Of a DNA stretch of 64,000 nt, positions 1 to 10,699 are shown one piece after another. Made by a program: the position numbers and the translations under genes. Source of the DNA: Sipunculus nudus (taxonomy: Eukaryota; Annelida; Sipuncula; Golfingiida; Sipunculidae); NCBI GenBank assembly GCA_026874595.1, contig CM049320.1, positions 8,619,464 through 8,683,463 on the forward strand, read 5' to 3'. The notes under the pieces are model-generated. The model searched no databases. It saw only the letters and a list, made by a program, of their open reading frames with translations, and was not told the DNA's origin. Numbering within the stretch: the stretch's first letter is position 1; each line of letters starts with the position of its first letter.

Positions 1-349
1 AGAATATTCAAATGTATCATATATTAATAATTGTATTCGATGTATGTAATTTGTAATGATATACACAATATCATAAATAAGAATATTCATTGAAGATTGT
101 ATTTGCTATGTATCCAGTAATTATTGTAATAACATTATTTCGTATATTCATGAACATTCTGATATCATTTATATTTATGTTAGCATCTCCTATATGTATA
201 TCAAGTAGAATAGATATGGGCAGTAATTTTGCGTATTCCCCTAGAAGCAATGAATGCCGCTCGGTTCCCTAAAATGTAAAACCAATTGTGTATAAATGTA
301 TATAGCCATGGATTACTAAAAGCTTAAATTTGTATTGTTATTGAACAAT
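1..349. other. AT-rich sequence, no gene seen
   Basis: AT-rich sequence with only a short hydrophobic 60-codon frame that shows no codon structure or motif. Nothing supportable is seen here. Confidence 0.6.
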
Positions 350-852
350 TGTATGTACAGCTGCCAAAGCTTAGTCGGGACTCTGTGTATGTTTAATTAT
401 AAGCCTCAATGAGCAATTCATTCAATCTGCCATGTACTGGCATCCGGATTACGCAATTACGTTGACAGTTTCCTAAATGTGTGAGTTCCCCCCGCCGGGC
501 CGCCTGGCACTTCCTTGTGATGTTAATTGAACCACGTAAGTGACACGGCCCGCAGGGGTGGCACCTCCTAGATTACTTGTTGGATTGATAATTGATTATA
601 ATTGTTCTGATGTTTATTCATGTATCCTTGGTCTAAGGTTTGATTGGTTGAAATATATTGTTAGATTCTAGTTAGACGAAAAATCACGACCGGGCGGCAG
701 AGTAGGACCGAGAGCCGAACTGAGCGCAAGCCAGTTCTCTTGGGTTTATCACTCTTGTATTATAAAGTTGTCATTACTTGGAATAAATTAAACACGGCTT
801 CACTCTAACTGGAGTTGTCTGTGTGTGTGTTCCTTGAGTGTGCATCTCTACA
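350..852 (+). repeat. LTR-like block (possible solo LTR)
   Basis: The block starts TGTATGTACA and ends CTCTACA, so it has TG...CA borders. It carries a GC-rich middle, a TATTATAAAG box near 758 and an AATAAA signal at 782 about 70 bases before the end, which is the layout of an LTR. It abuts the gag-like frame that follows, whose N-terminal part is missing. I could not find a clear 5-bp target duplication or a second LTR, so a solo LTR that cut into the downstream element is an inference. Confidence 0.35.
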
Positions 853-1297
853 AAGGGACCTCCCAAGTAGCCAAATTTCGGACTACCTAGCGTACCTAGT
901 ACACGTCACTGACCTAGCCCAGCAATACATATGGGTAGATGTCCTCTTGTTTGACGACAGCTATAGGAGGGAACAGGCAAAATTAAGGTGCCAATGGGGC
1001 CGTGAAATCCCCACCCTAAATCGGGCGTGGCTCCAGCCAAAAACACATCTGCATCAAAGGTCAACCGCCCTCAACTTCAGTAAACAACACATACCCTCTA
1101 AACCTCAAAGCGGCTACCCCACCCCTACAACTAATAGGCCGAAAGGACCCCTTGATCCCACCACCGGTTTTGAAATTTGCTTAGCCTTTAATCGGGGCAA
1201 CTGTAAGTACGGTCCTTCATGTCGGTACCGCCACGTTTGCTCTGTGACCTCCTGTTCCCAAGCCCACCCGGCCACGGAACACCCCCCTAAACAATAG
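815..1297 (+). CDS. gag: Gag-like protein of DIRS-order element, N-terminus missing
   Basis: Structural or nucleic-acid-binding protein of the retroelement. The middle of the frame (residues ~20-65: YLAYLVHV, LLFDDSYRR, CQWG) resembles the conserved gag region seen in DIRS/Ngaro elements. Near the C-terminus is a CCCH zinc finger, C122-x7-C130-x5-C136-x3-H140, followed by a further Cys/His cluster. The frame opens with TTG inside the LTR-like block, so the first ~14 residues are probably not native and the true N-terminus is lost. The stop is a single TAG at 1295-1297, and the RT frame continues in the same phase straight after it. This raises the possibility of readthrough expression. Confidence 0.7.
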   Translation: MSVCVFLECASLQRDLPSSQISDYLAYLVHVTDLAQQYIWVDVLLFDDSYRREQAKLRCQWGREIPTLNRAWLQPKTHLHQRSTALNFSKQHIPSKPQSGYPTPTTNRPKGPLDPTTGFEICLAFNRGNCKYGPSCRYRHVCSVTSCSQAHPATEHPPKQ

Positions 1298-1318
1298 GGG
1301 TTCCCCTCCAACTGTTCA

Positions 1319-3046
1319 TTGTCAGACTGTCATAATAACCCCCAGGAATACTTCTATGAGAGTAAGCCCCATTTCTCAAATTCCATTGCGTCCCGTCTTC
1401 ATATTTGGGAGTCAAAACTTCACAACGATCCTGACAGAGACTATCTAATAGATGGTATTAAAAACGGCTTTAATGTGATCGATCGTCTCCAGATGAGGCA
1501 TGTCGAAACAAAAAATCACAAGTCCGCCAACAACCCGTCAACCCGAAATGCAGTCGAAAAACAGCTTCTTAAAGGGATAGCTGAGGGCCACTACTGTGTG
1601 TGTGATCCAAAATCTAATCATCTAATAAAACCTATCATCGTTAGCCCTCTAGCCGCTGTGCTAAAGCCGGACAGCGATGATGTTAGAATAATTCATGACT
1701 GTAGTCTTCCTCATGGCCTGTCAGTAAACGACTATTGTTTCGTGATAGAGCCTTTCTCATTTGAAACGGTAGCAGACGCCTTACGTTTGGTTAAAAATGG
1801 TTACTTCATGGCTAAAGTTGACTTAAAAAACGCTTACCGCTCTGTTCCTATCCATCCAAGTAATTACCAAGCCATGGGGATTAAATGGAAATTTCACAAC
1901 AGCAACACCCATACCTATTTATATGACACACGTTTACCTTTCGGAAGCCGGAAGGCCCCAGGAATTTTTCATAGGTTAACACAATCGGTAAAAAGGATGA
2001 TGGTTAACATGGGTTTTAACTCAATAGTGGTCTACCTGGATGATTTCCTTATAGTAGCACCATCTCAGGCGGAGTGTATACTGGCTCAAAACAAACTAAT
2101 TGAATTACTCAGGGACCTGGGTTTTGGGATCAGCTGGGGAAAGGTCTGCGGACCATCTACTAAGCTAGTATTTCTCGGGGTTGAAATTGACAGCTCCATT
2201 AACCGGGTAGCTTTCCCACAAAACAAGCTAAATGATTTTAAACATATGCTGCGCGCATTCAGTTCGCGCAAACGTGCTTCGCTACGCCAGCTGCAAAGCC
2301 TCGCAGGCAAGCTATCCTGGGCGTCCTTGGTGGTGTCTGGTGGCAAAGTATTTTTGCGCCGCATACTAAATGAAATGGCCCTGTTAAGGAGACCAAATCA
2401 CACACGCATTCTCAGCAGAGAATTCTTTAAAGATATTCGCTGGTGGCTAGCTTATCTTGAACGTTTTAATGGGAAGCGATATTTCAAGCCGAACCCATCG
2501 TATGTACATGTCTATCTGGATGCATCCAAGAAAGCGTCAGGAATATATTTTAATAACGACTGGCAATATTTATTATGGGAAGCCGATTGGCCTAAAGTCG
2601 CTGGCCTGCATATTAATTATAAAGAAGTGCTCTCAGTGATAGCTGCAGCCAGGACGTGGGGACATCGGTGGAAGGGCCACACAGTGGTTGTGCACACGGA
2701 CAGCATGTGTGCCCTAGGCATGCTTAACAAAGGCTCTACCAGAAATACGATGGTAATGCATTATCTAAGGCAGCTCTTCTGGCTGTCAGCTAAATTTGAA
2801 TTTCAAATAAAGTCCATTCATGTCCCTGGTCGTTTACATGACTTGCCAGATGCTATCTCCAGGCTTCATCAGCCTGGCCAGATCATGCGACTAGCATCTC
2901 TGCTATACCCATTTACCCCTCCTCAGATTGCAGTCATTAATCTTTTGTGTCACTGGCATAAACACATGTCAAAGGCAGCTCTCGTATCGCTCTATCCACA
3001 GGTGCAGCGGCTGCCCGCCTGGTTACAGACCTGGACAAGGAAGTAG
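1319..3046 (+). CDS. pol: Reverse transcriptase-RNase H of DIRS-order element
   Basis: Copies element RNA into DNA. This is a 575-residue uninterrupted frame. RT motifs are KVDLKNAYRSVPIHP (catalytic D168), LPFGSRKAPG, and YLDD at 239-242. RNase H follows with acidic residues in VYLDAS (D401), NYKEVLSV (E436), VHTDSMCAL (D461) and DLPDAISRL (D511). Length and order match Ngaro/DIRS pol. There is no ATG near the start: the frame is open from the codon after the gag TAG (position 1298), so translation probably depends on gag readthrough or an unseen mechanism. Its last 85 bases overlap, in another phase, the open frame of the recombinase. The intact frame suggests a recently active copy. Confidence 0.92.
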   Translation: MSDCHNNPQEYFYESKPHFSNSIASRLHIWESKLHNDPDRDYLIDGIKNGFNVIDRLQMRHVETKNHKSANNPSTRNAVEKQLLKGIAEGHYCVCDPKSNHLIKPIIVSPLAAVLKPDSDDVRIIHDCSLPHGLSVNDYCFVIEPFSFETVADALRLVKNGYFMAKVDLKNAYRSVPIHPSNYQAMGIKWKFHNSNTHTYLYDTRLPFGSRKAPGIFHRLTQSVKRMMVNMGFNSIVVYLDDFLIVAPSQAECILAQNKLIELLRDLGFGISWGKVCGPSTKLVFLGVEIDSSINRVAFPQNKLNDFKHMLRAFSSRKRASLRQLQSLAGKLSWASLVVSGGKVFLRRILNEMALLRRPNHTRILSREFFKDIRWWLAYLERFNGKRYFKPNPSYVHVYLDASKKASGIYFNNDWQYLLWEADWPKVAGLHINYKEVLSVIAAARTWGHRWKGHTVVVHTDSMCALGMLNKGSTRNTMVMHYLRQLFWLSAKFEFQIKSIHVPGRLHDLPDAISRLHQPGQIMRLASLLYPFTPPQIAVINLLCHWHKHMSKAALVSLYPQVQRLPAWLQTWTRK

Positions 3047-3971
3047 CTGTGTACCGCTCGGCCACCTTTGCTGCCTCCACTAAGACCACCTACAGCTCCC
3101 ACCGGCGCGCCTACATTAAATTCTGCTTATCTCTTGGGATTCCCCAAACACCTATAATAAATCACAACCTATGCAGATATGCGGCGTATCTAGCGCGCAC
3201 CTGTAAGCACAGCACAATTAAGCAGTACCTGAATATAATTCGATTATTACACTTGGAGGCAGGCTTCGAGAACCCGCTTAAGGATAACTGGTTTTTACGC
3301 TCTGTATTGCTTGGTATCAAAAGGATAAAAGGGGACAAGGTAACCCAAAAATTGCCAATTACCCCTGACATATTGCTGTCTATCAAAATTAAGCTGAATT
3401 GGTTTAAACCTTCTGATGTCTCCTTTTGGGCAATATGCCTTGTGGCGTTCTTCGGTCTCTTCCGTAAGGGTAACCTACTCTTAAAAAATCTAAATGACTT
3501 TGATCATACCAAACACTTAACAAGAGATGATTTTTTGGTTACAAATTTTGGGCTGATAATCCGCGTGAGGCATTCAAAAACGATTCCATTCCAACAACGC
3601 GAACTGTATGTTCCGCTCTCTACGATCCGTAACCACCCTCTCTGCCCAGTTACAGCTGTGCTTAACTACTTCAGAGTGTCCCCTTTGACCAGTCAGCCCG
3701 CGCCTGCCTTTACTATGACGCAGGCTCATTTCTCCCACAAATTATCTTCAACCCTCGGATTGCTCGGATACGACTCCTCCCGTTATTCTGGCCACAGCTT
3801 TCGGAGGGGGGGGGGGGGGGCGCATCGTGGGCCCTGGAGTGCGGGCTCTCCTCGGATGTCATTCAAATGCTGGGAGACTGGCGGAGTTCCGCAAACCAAC
3901 GTTATCTTAACCTACCTCTCCAAACACATATCAAATACTCTAAACTGATGGGAGACAAACTCCCATCATAA
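2962..3971 (+). pseudogene. Tyrosine recombinase of DIRS-order element, frameshifted at a G15 run
   Basis: Integrates the element's circular DNA by site-specific strand exchange. The phase is open from 2962, overlapping the RT gene, and has no early ATG. The N-terminal helical DNA-binding part (KTTYSSHRRAYIKFC) leads to the catalytic domain with the first Arg in FGLFRKGNLL and the H-x-x-R pair in GHSFRR. At 3806-3820 a run of 15 G shifts the frame. The uninterrupted reading ends at 3948 with unrelated residues, while the +1 phase after the run carries the expected GDWRSS..QRYL block with the Tyr nucleophile and stops at 3971. The run may be a sequencing or assembly length error instead of a real lesion. 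Confidence 0.85.
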
Positions 3972-4025
3972 ATAATGTGCTACTTTATAATTCATTAAAT
4001 TTCTAAGAATTTAATTATATCAGGG

Positions 4026-4175
4026 ATTGGGGGTTTTTCTTATCAAAACGTTAGATGTGTTAGATATTGTCTGATCGATGATGGGGTAGCCTGAGCGCTA
4101 CGGGTGTGTATTGAATAAATACCCAAATATACTACTGACTTGCTTTATGACTCAGTGAACAGTTGGAGGTGTAAA
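4026..4175 (+). repeat. Direct repeat copy 1 (B1) of split terminal repeats
   Basis: Nearly identical to 5058-5213 from ATTGGGGGTTTTTC to GAGGTGTAAA. The copies differ by an 8-bp insertion and a few substitutions. It sits just after the recombinase, where Ngaro/PAT elements carry B1. An AATAAA occurs within it. Confidence 0.85.
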
Positions 4176-5057
4176 GTTAACATTCATTCCGTAAATGTGT
4201 TTTTACGCCCAACGGTGATAGGCCGCGACACTCCCCCTTGCTTACTTAATAAATATGCATTAGCCCGCCAAATTTGAACCGGGCGCTAGGGCCCGCCTCG
4301 TGCAGTCAGTCGGCAGCACGCGGCCTAGCGAAACAGCAGCTTCCCCTCCCGCCCTACTCCCCCGCTGTGATCATTTATCTGTCCATACGATAATTAACGT
4401 GGTGTTCACCGCGCTGACTCTCTGGGTGTGTGCCTGCTTTGGTTTTATTGACATTTATAATCAGTTTGAGGCCCAACTGTGCTCGTAATTATGATTATTA
4501 ATTATTAAGAGGTCTGAAGGATAATGTTAAATCGCTTCAATATAGCTAATGTCTAGAACATACGAATATTTTGTACTCTGCCTGAGGCTGTTATATGTTA
4601 TTATCTACAGATGTTTCACATGCAGATATACATGTAATAATGAGATGACCTGCTGGTTAAACGCCTCCGCAGTTGAATCCTAGCAGCTATCGATTTCTAT
4701 AACACTGCTCTTATGGACACTCACACTCTTGTATTTGTATGCTATTATCATAGTTAAATGCCACTTCAGTATTTATATGTATACACACGTGAATCACTCT
4801 TGAGAGATTAATACTTAATTACATACGCCTCCCTCCCTTTCTGGGGAAGATCGTTTTCTTGCGTCATGCATCGCGCTATAATGATATGACCGGTTTAATA
4901 CTTGTTAAGCAATGTACTGCATGCCTTTGCGTCATATACAGCATCAAGTAGCATAATATTATATACACAATGTATTTCAACTTGTCCCCAGAAGGGACGT
5001 AGAATGCCTTAGTATTCTATTTGTAGTGAATCAGAGCACTACAGCTGCTGCTCATGA
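4176..5057. other. Spacer between the direct repeats (probable A2 region)
   Basis: No convincing gene. The first 200 bases are GC-richer (GGGCGCTAGGGCCCGCC near 4280), and the rest is AT-rich. By analogy with Ngaro elements this would be A2, matching a lost A1 upstream of gag. I see no match to 1-815. Confidence 0.4.
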
Positions 5058-5213
5058 ATTGGGGGTTTTTCTTATCAAAACGTTAGATGTGTTAGATATT
5101 GTCTGATCGATGATGGGTAGCCTGAGCGCTACGGGTGTGTATTGAATAAACCCTCATTTCCCAAATATACTACTGACTTGCTTTATGACTCAGTGAACTG
5201 TTCGAGGTGTAAA
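5058..5213 (+). repeat. Direct repeat copy 2 (B2) of split terminal repeats
   Basis: Second copy of the 4026-4175 repeat. Its end at about 5213 probably marks the 3' end of the retroelement. Confidence 0.85.
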
Positions 5214-5409
5214 TAGATACTTGATCACAAAATCAGACTGGTTATCATAAAAGAGGTACATCCCGTGGCCAATAGCTTTAACATTGTATATTTTATTAGT
5301 ATATTTATGCATGCAGTCATGTCCTCATTTAAACTGACATTCACATCAACATTTCTTAATGCCAGACATAAAAGAACATTATTTTTATGATATTTGTTTA
5401 CACTTCTAG

Positions 5410-5688
5410 GTCTACAACCACTATCTGGATGGGGATTTTGATGAGGCACCTCCGCAGCAGACATCGGGCCTGCACCTTCCCAGTTTTGAGAGCTGTCGGA
5501 CGCAGATGTATACGTCAAGACTATCTACAATGCCCCGTCTACCAAGATCCCCCCCCCCCCTCCCTCTTTTAAATGCACATTGTATCGACTTACCGGTTGG
5601 GTGGGCACAGACCTGCTTAATTAGCGGGAACCATGAAGCTACTCCCTGGTTAGATGTTATTGTTATTACAACAATAATCACACGATGA
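5410..5688 (+). CDS. Candidate exon or last exon, unrecognised
   Basis: After the acceptor-like TTTACACTTCTAG (5397-5409) a frame of 92 codons stays open to TGA at 5686. It begins VYNHYLDGDFDEAPPQQ and includes SCRTQMYTSRLSTMPRLPR, so composition is protein-like in the first half. A run of C near 5550 encodes Pro and could be of wrong length. No good donor is seen, so if real it would be a terminal exon. It lies just outside the retroelement. I do not recognise the product, and chance is not excluded. Confidence 0.3.
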   Translation, partial: VYNHYLDGDFDEAPPQQTSGLHLPSFESCRTQMYTSRLSTMPRLPRSPPPLPLLNAHCIDLPVGWAQTCLISGNHEATPWLDVIVITTIITR

Positions 5689-5879
5689 AGCCCCATTATT
5701 TGATCAAAATCCGACGGCCGCCATAAGCACAGTACCTCTTATTCCATTAGTCTTTTTCTTAATTTATATTTAATAAATTTAACGATACAGTGCACAGAAT
5801 ACCAATAATATAAGTTATACCAATAATACAAACACAAAGTAGCGAACACTATCATATCGTATAACACTGCCATTTAACT

Positions 5880-6345
5880 TGTCTGTCAGTTGGCCCATCT
5901 AATCAAACCGTCGTCCATTCAGAATGTGTCGTCCATTGCTATCGGCAGTGAGTCACAGACAGATCGCAACATGTGACATTTACTTACTTAGGGTATACTA
6001 AGACATTTGATGAAAATATGCAAACAACACAGTAATGGCACCGTAACTGTTCTTCAAAGTAAATGCATAAGTATCTAAACAAATGGTCGTCCATTTTGAA
6101 TGGACGACACTGACATGCAGGCGGCCGTGATATTCGCCACACGTCTGTTACAAAATCGATAAAAATATCAAAACAACACCCAAAAAGCCACAAGGTTATC
6201 CTTGCATGGTAGTAATCCCACAATCAGCATCATTTCAAGCGTTTGTTACATATTAAGTTAAATAGTCGTCCATTCCGATGGTCGTCCATCCAGAATGTCG
6301 TCCCGCCCGAAGTCGTCCAGCCCGAAGTCGTCCAGCCCGAATGAC
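5880..6345. repeat. GTCGTCC-motif cluster with hairpin
   Basis: The motif GTCGTCCA or GTCGTCCC recurs at least nine times on either strand, with three near-tandem 15-bp units (AAGTCGTCCAGCCCG) near 6308-6340. A perfect inverted repeat with 10-bp arms, GTCGTCCATT-TTG-AATGGACGAC, lies at 6086-6108. No protein is evident. Confidence 0.55.
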
Positions 6346-9107
6346 ACCGTAAGTAGCAGAAGCAGATCCATGCAGTGGGTCCGTATCCCATTTTCAACCA
6401 CCGCAACCTTTTTTTTAAACATTTTGAGGCCTGAAACGCCCGCCACCACACCCCAGCCCTGTTCCTGAAATCGGGACCTTGAATAAGTTTTGTCATTAAT
6501 CAACCTGGCTTGAACTCTCCGTTTCAAAAAGCAAGAAATAGGTGTTTTTCTCTTTTACTGACCACCCGTGTAGGTCAAATCCCACATTGAAAGCAAGCGA
6601 TATTCATATGAACTATAGTCCTTAGTGTTAGAGGTTAAGTGACCACGATGCACGCATTCCGGTGATTGCCGAAGGCAGTTCGGCCATGCTCGGTAAAAAA
6701 AACGGAAAAATCACTCAAAATTGTATGTACATTAAAAATTATTATTTTCATATCGCCTGTTTCACTGATGTATGGCACAATATTGTACACAACGCGATTT
6801 TAGAGAACATTGCGAACAAACGTCAACCGAATTCCTTACAAACGTCAACCGAATTCCTTTTATAAGTATTAGATTACTACAACTGCATGTTATAGAAATA
6901 ATTTTAAAATAAATTTATTATACTGAACTTAAAGTCCTGTTAACCATGTATGTAAAATGTCTGGGGGCCGATTAGTTACTAATCGGGATCTGACCAGTTA
7001 TGAGAGGTAAAAGAGATTTGGGTGGATGCCAACGCGAAATTAGAATTTGAAGGTCATTTTAAAGGTCACCAAGGTCACAAGGTAAAAAATTACGGTTTTT
7101 TCATGTTTGGCGTGATATAGGCCACTTTTTTCATTCAAGATGTCCATAATATCACCTTGTTTTGTTGATTGCAAATGAAAATTTGGTATTGCAAACTGAT
7201 AAACTTGTATTTAATAACAAGGGACCAATGGGTCACGGCGCTCAGCTGATCGTGATTGGACTATAAATGTTTCTCCACTGTGATACTATATCGAGTCGAT
7301 AAAGCTTATGAATATCATGGAAATGTTGGGCTTTTATAAAGGAATGTAATGTAATATGTGAGTAAATGAAAAAATGAAATTAACCGACTGATGGATTAAT
7401 AGAGTCAAATATAGTGGTTTATTTTTTATTTATTTAGGAGGGGTTGAAAATTGTGATATATTTGAGCAAATATGAATGCAATGACAGCAGTAATAAGTAG
7501 TAGTAGAATGAGGATAAGGCTATTTGTTGAAGGATCTAAAGTGTATCGTAGTCTGCAAGCTTTCAATTCGACAGATATGATGTTATGATTAACTATGCTG
7601 ATGAAGTGATTTATGAATTTGTGACTGTATGACACAATATCTCTTTAGTCTTGACAAGGTACATTATTGTGATGCCCACTATGTCTACATATTACACAAT
7701 ATTGACATAATTTCTGGCATGTACATAGGTACCTATGGACGAATAGTTATACAAAATATTAAAGTATGAATATATCTGATTCATCTTGTTCTTGCTTATT
7801 GAGGCTGACTTTGGGATGGGGTTCGGAGAAGGGAAAGGTGAGGGCAGCACGAAGGTGGATGTAGAAATATTCTATTGTAATGTTTTTCATTCATATAAGA
7901 ATATGAAAAGCTAAGAGTAAAGGGGCTCTCCTACTTGGTTATGGTAAAGTTCTAAATATATGATTGCAAACTAATACTCTGACAAGACTGTCATGAAGAA
8001 AAACAGTAAAAGTTTTGAGATACTGTGATGCATATGAAAATTTAAAGATGGACAGGCAAGTGGACAGAATGGACTACTACCTTTATTTCACTTACAAGGG
8101 AATAATGCATTTAAGTTTATATATAATCCTATTTTTTTAAAGCATATCCACTTTTTCCATTAAGTTTTTATCTGAATCATTTTTTTATTTACAGGTTTTA
8201 TAAATTTTTAATAAAAAACCTGAAAATATAAGTTAAAATATTAGAATTGTTGCAAAAGTTGTAATCATTATATATACAGAGTAAAAAACTGAAACTATAA
8301 GTTAAAATATTAGAATTGTTGCAAAAGTTGCAATCATCATATATCCAGAGTGTAGCTCATATTGGGTCATATTATGCATACACATATATTTTATTATTTT
8401 TAAATCATAAATGTTTAAACTGAATTTAAAAGAAAATAATGCCACAACATGGCATCTACAAGAATATTCCTTGAATCACTATTAAAAAGTTTTGCCCATT
8501 GGAGTTTTCAGTACATGCTTAATTTTATTCACCAAAATAAAATAAAAGATTCAGTAAATTTGATAAAATAAAACATCTTTTCAAATAAAGTATACACACT
8601 GTTGGTTGAATGAGGGACAAACAATATCATTGTGCTAATTACTATCCCAGTTTTAATTTATTACTGGAATTAATAGTCAATTTCACACCTGGTGAAGTTT
8701 TTACTCTTCTGAAGGAATTACTTATCTCATGAACATCCACACTTTCATAGCAATACACCACTTTGTGGACACAGTTAAATGTACACTTTAATCATTGTAA
8801 CCCTGGTGGTACAATACAAAATCTAAAATGTAGCATAGCCTAGAATAAGAATGAATCAAATACAGAAAATAAAAACATTCATCTAGTTTATGCACCATCT
8901 GGGGGGGGGGGGGGGATGCAGGGCAGAGGGGAAGCCTGCTGGTAGTGGCCAAGCTGACCCAAGGCAAGCTGCCTGGGGTGGGTTACATAATGCAAGTGAA
9001 GGCTGTACTACTAGGTGGGCTAGATGTAAACAACACTTGACATGGTGTATGAAAGCATGAATAAAAGCTTTTCTTTCCAATAAATTTCTTTGAAATTTCA
9101 GAATTTA
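6346..9107. other. AT-rich non-coding stretch
   Basis: No gene supported. It contains a 22-bp tandem pair (ACAAACGTCAACCGAATTCCTT, 6816-6859), a GGGACCAATGGGTCACGGCGCTCAGCTGA motif near 7220 related to the one near 63,625, a duplicated ~70-bp segment (8222-8330, CTGAAA..AAGTTAAAATATTAGAATTG), and a long G run near 8900. The other short frames have no recognisable content. Confidence 0.6.
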
Positions 9108-10411
9108 AAAGATTAAATCCTTATGTATATATGCTGTGAAAATTAAATCAATAGTGCCAAAGTTGGACAAAATTTAAGGTATTGTTTTTTATTTATGCTA
9201 CTAACTTGAAACATTTGCAAAATTCAGATCTAATTTTGGGTAAACAATTGAATCTTGATTAAATAAAGTTATATTCCTGAAAAAAAGTCAGGTTCAGCAA
9301 TTCTCATGTTAGGTGAGTAAATATATTTCCTGATCTTTTTAAAAATTGCATTATGTTTTGGCCCATAACTTCAAAATAATACCCAATACTGACCTTATTT
9401 TTGGTATGTTCATAGAAAATGTATGAAAGAATGTGAATACTAAATACGATCAAAAACAGATCAGTGGTTTTGATATTAGGCAGCCTTGAAGTGTAACAAT
9501 GGCTTTTTTTTTAAACGGGAGTTTTTTTCCTTAATATCTCGAAGGAACGAAGGCCTAATGACCCAATTTTCAGTATGGTAGGAGATTTTGGGGACATCTA
9601 AAATTATGCCAACAGCCTGGGGAGCATAGAGATGTGCACTGAATGACGTACAGTCATCAAAGTGGACTGCTTGACAATGTAAGGGAATACAACAATAGCC
9701 TCCAAAAAAATTCAATAACTAGCCTAATTTTGCAGCTTAAAAATGCAGATTAAATCCTTATGTATACATGCTGTGAAAATTAAATCCACAGTACTTACAG
9801 GAAAAAAACGTGCCGTGGCCAAAGTTGGGCAAAATTTAAGGTACCAATTTTATATTTTTGCCAATATTTAAAAAAATTAACAGATTTTGATCTAATTTTT
9901 GTTAAACAAATAAATTTTGATTAATTAAAGTTGTATTACTTGAAAAAAGTCCCTACCTTTAACACTTTTGGTCTTAAGTGACCAAATATCTTCTTGATTT
10001 TTTTACAAAGTCCATTATGTTTGGGCCCATAACTTTTTTAATTTATATAATACTGACTTAATATCTGGCATGTACATAGGAACTATATAGAGGAATATTT
10101 ATGGAAAATATGAAGAAAACCAGATGAGTGGTTTTGATATTAGGCAGTCCTGAAGTGTGAAAATAGATTTCTAATAAAAAATTGAGGTTTTTCCTTAATA
10201 TCTCGAAGGAACGAAGTCCTATTGACCCAATTTTCGGCGTGGTAGGGGACTTTGGGGACATCCAACTGTATGCCGAATTTCAGATTCGTAGGTCCAACGG
10301 TGTCGAAACGTGCCAGTCTTACGGACGGACGGACAGACGGACGGACAGACGGACGGACGACGGACAATGGACCACGACTATAGCTCAGATGACTTATAGT
10401 CAGCTGAGCTA
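9108..10411 (+). mobile_element. Pearl-like non-autonomous element with two ~530-bp cores
   Basis: Two diverged direct copies (about 9108-9620 and 9738-10285) share AAATCCTTATGTATA, TGCTGTGAAAATTAAATC, GTGGTTTTGATATTAGGCAG and TTAATATCTCGAAGGAACGAAG. The second is followed by an ACGG/ACAG tetranucleotide run (10321-10365) and a 31-bp hairpin TAGCTCAGATGACT-TAT-AGTCAGCTGAGCTA (10381-10411, one mismatch). Core repeats plus ACGG microsatellite plus terminal hairpin is the pattern described for bivalve pearl/Helentron-type elements. The assignment is by architecture only. Confidence 0.6.
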
Positions 10412-10544
10412 AAAAAAAATGTAGAAAATTTACTACATAGGACTGTGGTTTCACTGAATTTGTTACCGTGCGTTTGCAATTTGTAATTGCACTGTACATA
10501 GTGCGTCACTGCTTTCTTTTAGAATGTGTTCACATTGCTTTCAG

Positions 10545-10699
10545 GAGGCCGCGAAGACGGCGATGTCGGGGACACCGACACCCGGCAGGGCCACCAGGCC
10601 CCCACTGAAGGAGGGCCGGGCCCCACGTCGCAGACGCCGGCCCACTTGACAGCCGCGATCTCGCCGGCAACCCCGACGCCGATCCCTCGTGAGGCGCAG
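10545..10699 (+). CDS. Candidate exon A
   Basis: Acceptor CACATTGCTTTCAG, 155 nt, open in one phase only (from 10547: GREDGDVGDTDTRQG...), ending IPREAQ before CAG|GTGATATT. Acidic at the start, then Pro/Thr/Ala rich. Confidence 0.4.

Larger units (their letters stand above)
815..5213 (+). mobile_element. DIRS-order retrotransposon (Ngaro/PAT-like), 5'-truncated
   Basis: The gene order gag, reverse transcriptase-RNase H, tyrosine recombinase on one strand defines the DIRS order of retrotransposons. These integrate with a tyrosine recombinase instead of a DDE integrase. Two ~150-bp direct repeats (4026-4175 and 5058-5213) lie downstream of the genes and are separated by ~880 bp. This fits the B1-A2-B2 part of the split direct repeats of Ngaro and PAT elements. 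The matching upstream A1 repeat is not visible, in keeping with 5' loss. No methyltransferase domain is seen between RNase H and recombinase, which also favours Ngaro/PAT over DIRS1. The copy is young enough that the RT frame is uninterrupted. Confidence 0.85.

Noticed and set aside
1114-1311. Minus-strand frame opposite gag
   Set aside because: Shadow of the gag-like frame, no own motif.
6258-6527. Minus-strand frame with repeated GLDDFGLDDF
   Set aside because: Arises from the GTCGTCC short tandem repeats.
8901-8920. Long G run with nearby Pro-rich minus frame
   Set aside because: Homopolymer; no codon structure around it.
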